From the NCBI GenBank assembly GCA_029204225.1, contig CM055093.1, forward strand, positions 31,941,777 to 32,005,776: 64,000 bases of DNA. The letters are read 5' to 3'. Made by a program: the position numbers and the translations under genes. Below, one piece after another: positions 61,991 to 64,000 of this stretch. The DNA is from Diphasiastrum complanatum. Lineage: Eukaryota > Streptophyta > Lycopodiopsida > Lycopodiales > Lycopodiaceae. Each line of letters begins with the position of its first letter. Position 1 is the first letter of the stretch. Under the pieces are notes generated by a model, which saw nothing but the letters and a program-made list of their open reading frames with translations, was not told where the DNA came from and searched no databases.

Positions 61991-62900
61991 TTGAGTTGAA
62001 CCAATGTCGGAGGTACTAATTTTACATATTTTGTATTGTTTTGGTACTATTTTTGTGCTGGTGAAACACTTTAATATGAAAGATTCGTACTACAAGAACT
62101 TATTGTAAACCAATTTTGTTCCTACTGACTACCAAATTAGGTCTTATTTACTAAGTCTCTAAGTTTTATTTTAAAATCTACCAAATAGGTACTATTTAGA
62201 CTTCTTGTGATGACATTTTACGCATAAAACTACAAAAATTCGGTACTTTTTTCTCTATATTTATTTGTGTTTGTAGCGCATGCAATCCTTTGTGGTCTTT
62301 TTGGTACTAATTTAGTGTTGTTTACCAATTGGTGAAATCTAAGCTTTAGGTACTACCAATTTTACAAAACATGTACTATTTTTGTAATGTTTACGTGTTC
62401 CTGAGACTTTAGAGTACCAAATATTGGTACTATTTGAACCTATCATGTAACAATTTTGATCCTCTAGACTACCAGTTCAATTACTCGTTCATACGTATTT
62501 ACTGGATTGAATTCAGCTTTCATCTCCTGAGACTAGATTCATGTGTAGTACTTGGTACTATAAGATGCCTTGGTACTTTAATACTATCTTTATATGATAC
62601 TTTGGTACTACCTGTTGGTACTTTCTATCTTTTTGGTACTACCTGCATGATACTTTAGTACTACTTGTATATGATGCTTCGGTACTACCTGCAGGTACTT
62701 TCTACTTTCCTGGTACTACTCATGTATGATACTTTGGTACTACTTGTATATGATGCTTTGGTACTACCTGCAGGTGCTTTCTAAAACTCCTGGTACTACT
62801 CGTGTATGATACTTTGGTACTACCTGTATATGATGCTTTGCTACTACCTGCAACTACTTTCTACCTGCAACATGATAAGACTTCTTGAATATAGATCAAT

Positions 62901-62998
62901 GGTAATGAGAATCCTCCTCAAGTTCACTTTGAAGATGTTAACAATGACTTTAATGCAGAAGGAATTTTTAAGAATTTCGAGTGAACCAACACTATATT
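62901..62998 (+). other. Conserved exon-like segment, copy 2
   Basis: The same segment 1008 bp downstream; early differences from copy 1 are synonymous (AAT to AAC, ATC to ATT) but a one-base deletion after GIFK breaks its frame. Confidence 0.4.
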
Positions 62999-63229
62999 GA
63001 GCTGCACTAGTGTCAACTAGTGTCAAGTACTAATTTTACATATTTTGTAATGTTTTGGTAGTATTTTTGTGTTGGTGAAACACTTTAATATGAAAGATTC
63101 GTACTACAAGAACTTATTGTAAACCCATTCTGATCCTACTGACTACCAAATTAGGTCTTTTATACTAAGTCTATAAGTTTCATTTTAAAATCTACCAAAT
63201 AGGTACTATTTAGACTTCTCATGACCACA

Positions 63230-63546
63230 TTTTATGCATGAATGGAGACAGATTAAAATAAGATTTAGGAGAGTAGAGGAGATAAATCCAACACCCCCCC
63301 TTAATCTGGATCCATGAATGCCTTGATCTTCAGACTAAGCAATGCACAAAATTTGTCGTGTGCATTAACACTTAATGCTTTTGTGAATATATCTGCAACC
63401 ATGTCCTGCGTTCTGCAGTACGTTAAGCTTACCTCCTTGTTGGGAACCTGGTCTCTGATGTAGTGATATCTGATTTCAATGTGCTTATTCCTAGAGTGAA
63501 ATCTAGGGTTGGCCGATAAGGCAATGTGAGGATGCCTTGTCATCAT
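63230..63546 (-). mobile_element. Ty1/copia 3' end: RNase H tail and start of 3' LTR
   Basis: On the minus strand: HIALSANPRFHSRNKHIEIR, DQVPNKEVSLTYCRTQDMVA and DIFTKAL, then the polypurine tract TTAAGGGGGGG and LTR start TGTTGGATTTATC (63291). The 5' side is truncated at 63546. Confidence 0.85.
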
Positions 63547-64000
63547 TATGCATTTTTGACACTTGGATCAAACTTTCCATTTTGGGCATTTTTGATCCAA
63601 TTTTCTACTATATGGAGATCTTCATAGAAATCTTCTAGAAGCAAAAACTTGTCTACTTCAGCTATTTTCACACGTATGAGCTGTCCTCTACACATGGGAT
63701 ATGACACCTATCAAAAGTATTTGGCTCATGCAATCAATAGATTGATGCCATGTGTCATATATCTAGAAAACTAGTTTTTGGCCATTTTAGCCACTAGAAC
63801 TTGAATTAAATCATATGTACAACATATATGATTATGGTACATGACAAGTTGTGAAAAATTGCCTACATTGGCAAATCTAGCCATGTAGAATATTGTACAT
63901 TTTGTCAATATTGTTTGTTGGTTACTTGAATGGCCAAAGTGCCACTTGTACATACACACCTAAAGTAGGTTACCACGAGTCAAGAGGAGTGGTGGTGTCT
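63547..64000. other. Right end of window, no gene seen
   Basis: It has short ORFs only and no motif. Confidence 0.45.

Larger units (their letters stand above)
60700..63240. repeat. GGTAC-rich tandem region, three diverged units
   Basis: The marker TCTACCAAATAGGTACTATT (61391, 62177, 63191) and its surroundings repeat three times, 786 and 1014 bp apart. 61700-61870 and 62540-62870 contain an internal minisatellite of about 50-70 bp with TTTGGTACTACCTG and TATATGATGCTT. Confidence 0.8.

Noticed and set aside
56000-63240. Centromeric satellite or CRISPR-like array
   Set aside because: The GGTACTTT motif has no fixed period or spacer structure, and exon-like blocks interrupt it; this is plant nuclear DNA, where CRISPR is not expected.

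Overview
This is eukaryotic nuclear DNA from a plant with a large, repeat-rich genome. The evidence is a three-exon cellulose-synthase-like D gene, a second plant-type gene split by GT-AG introns (one about 17.8 kb long), and many decayed plant LTR retrotransposons and DNA transposons. Very long TE-filled introns fit a gymnosperm or another large-genome land plant; I cannot name the species.

Two host genes are supported. (1) On the minus strand, an N-terminal part of a CHD3/PICKLE-like chromatin remodeller starts at 26873 and runs leftward out of the window. I assembled eight exons by hand (26873-26588, 26093-25918, 24468-24046, 23874-23566, 22678-22614, 21148-20736, 19182-19058, 1249-1057). 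All junctions are GT-AG and keep phase, giving about 663 codons: Tudor-like domain, PHD finger, two chromodomains and the start of a SNF2 helicase. The intron between exons 7 and 8 (19057-1250) holds most of the first 19 kb of the window. (2) On the plus strand, an apparently intact CSLD gene lies at 43304-47358 (three exons, 1133 aa) with a RING-like zinc finger, all D,D,D,QxxRW glycosyltransferase signatures and eight predicted membrane spans. It probably makes cell-wall glucan or mannan in tip-growing or dividing cells.

Layout: 1-19057, introns 8 and 7 of the remodeller, containing a hAT transposase pseudogene (1.49-2.8 kb), a deleted Ty3 chromovirus (3.38-7.06 kb), an inverted pair of solo-LTR-like repeats (7.15-7.62 and 12.82-13.26 kb), a (GA)50 tract, a Ty1/copia remnant split by a 1112-bp hAT-like element with an exact 8-bp target duplication, and a Ty3 RT/RNase H/integrase remnant (14.9-16.5 kb). 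19.0-26.9 kb, remaining exons and short introns of the remodeller. 27-42 kb, a TE graveyard: a CACTA transposase fragment, a copia element inserted into another copia element, a Ty3-like gag/protease remnant containing a 321-bp miniature LTR element whose repeats carry tRNA-like sequence, and several minisatellites. 42.5-47.4 kb, the CSLD gene. 49.5-53.8 kb, copia remnants with a 1382-bp tandem duplication and a second copy of the Ty3-like gag remnant. 55.7-63.2 kb, an unrecognised multi-exon gene-like region whose intron-like spacers are dominated by degenerate GGTACTTT repeats. 63.2-64 kb, another copia 3' end.

The most notable observations are the miniature LTR element with tRNA-like (Pol III A/B box) terminal repeats, the 17.8-kb intron, the Tudor-like/PHD/double-chromodomain/SNF2 order, and the GGTACTTT-filled exon-containing region at 55.7-63.2 kb.
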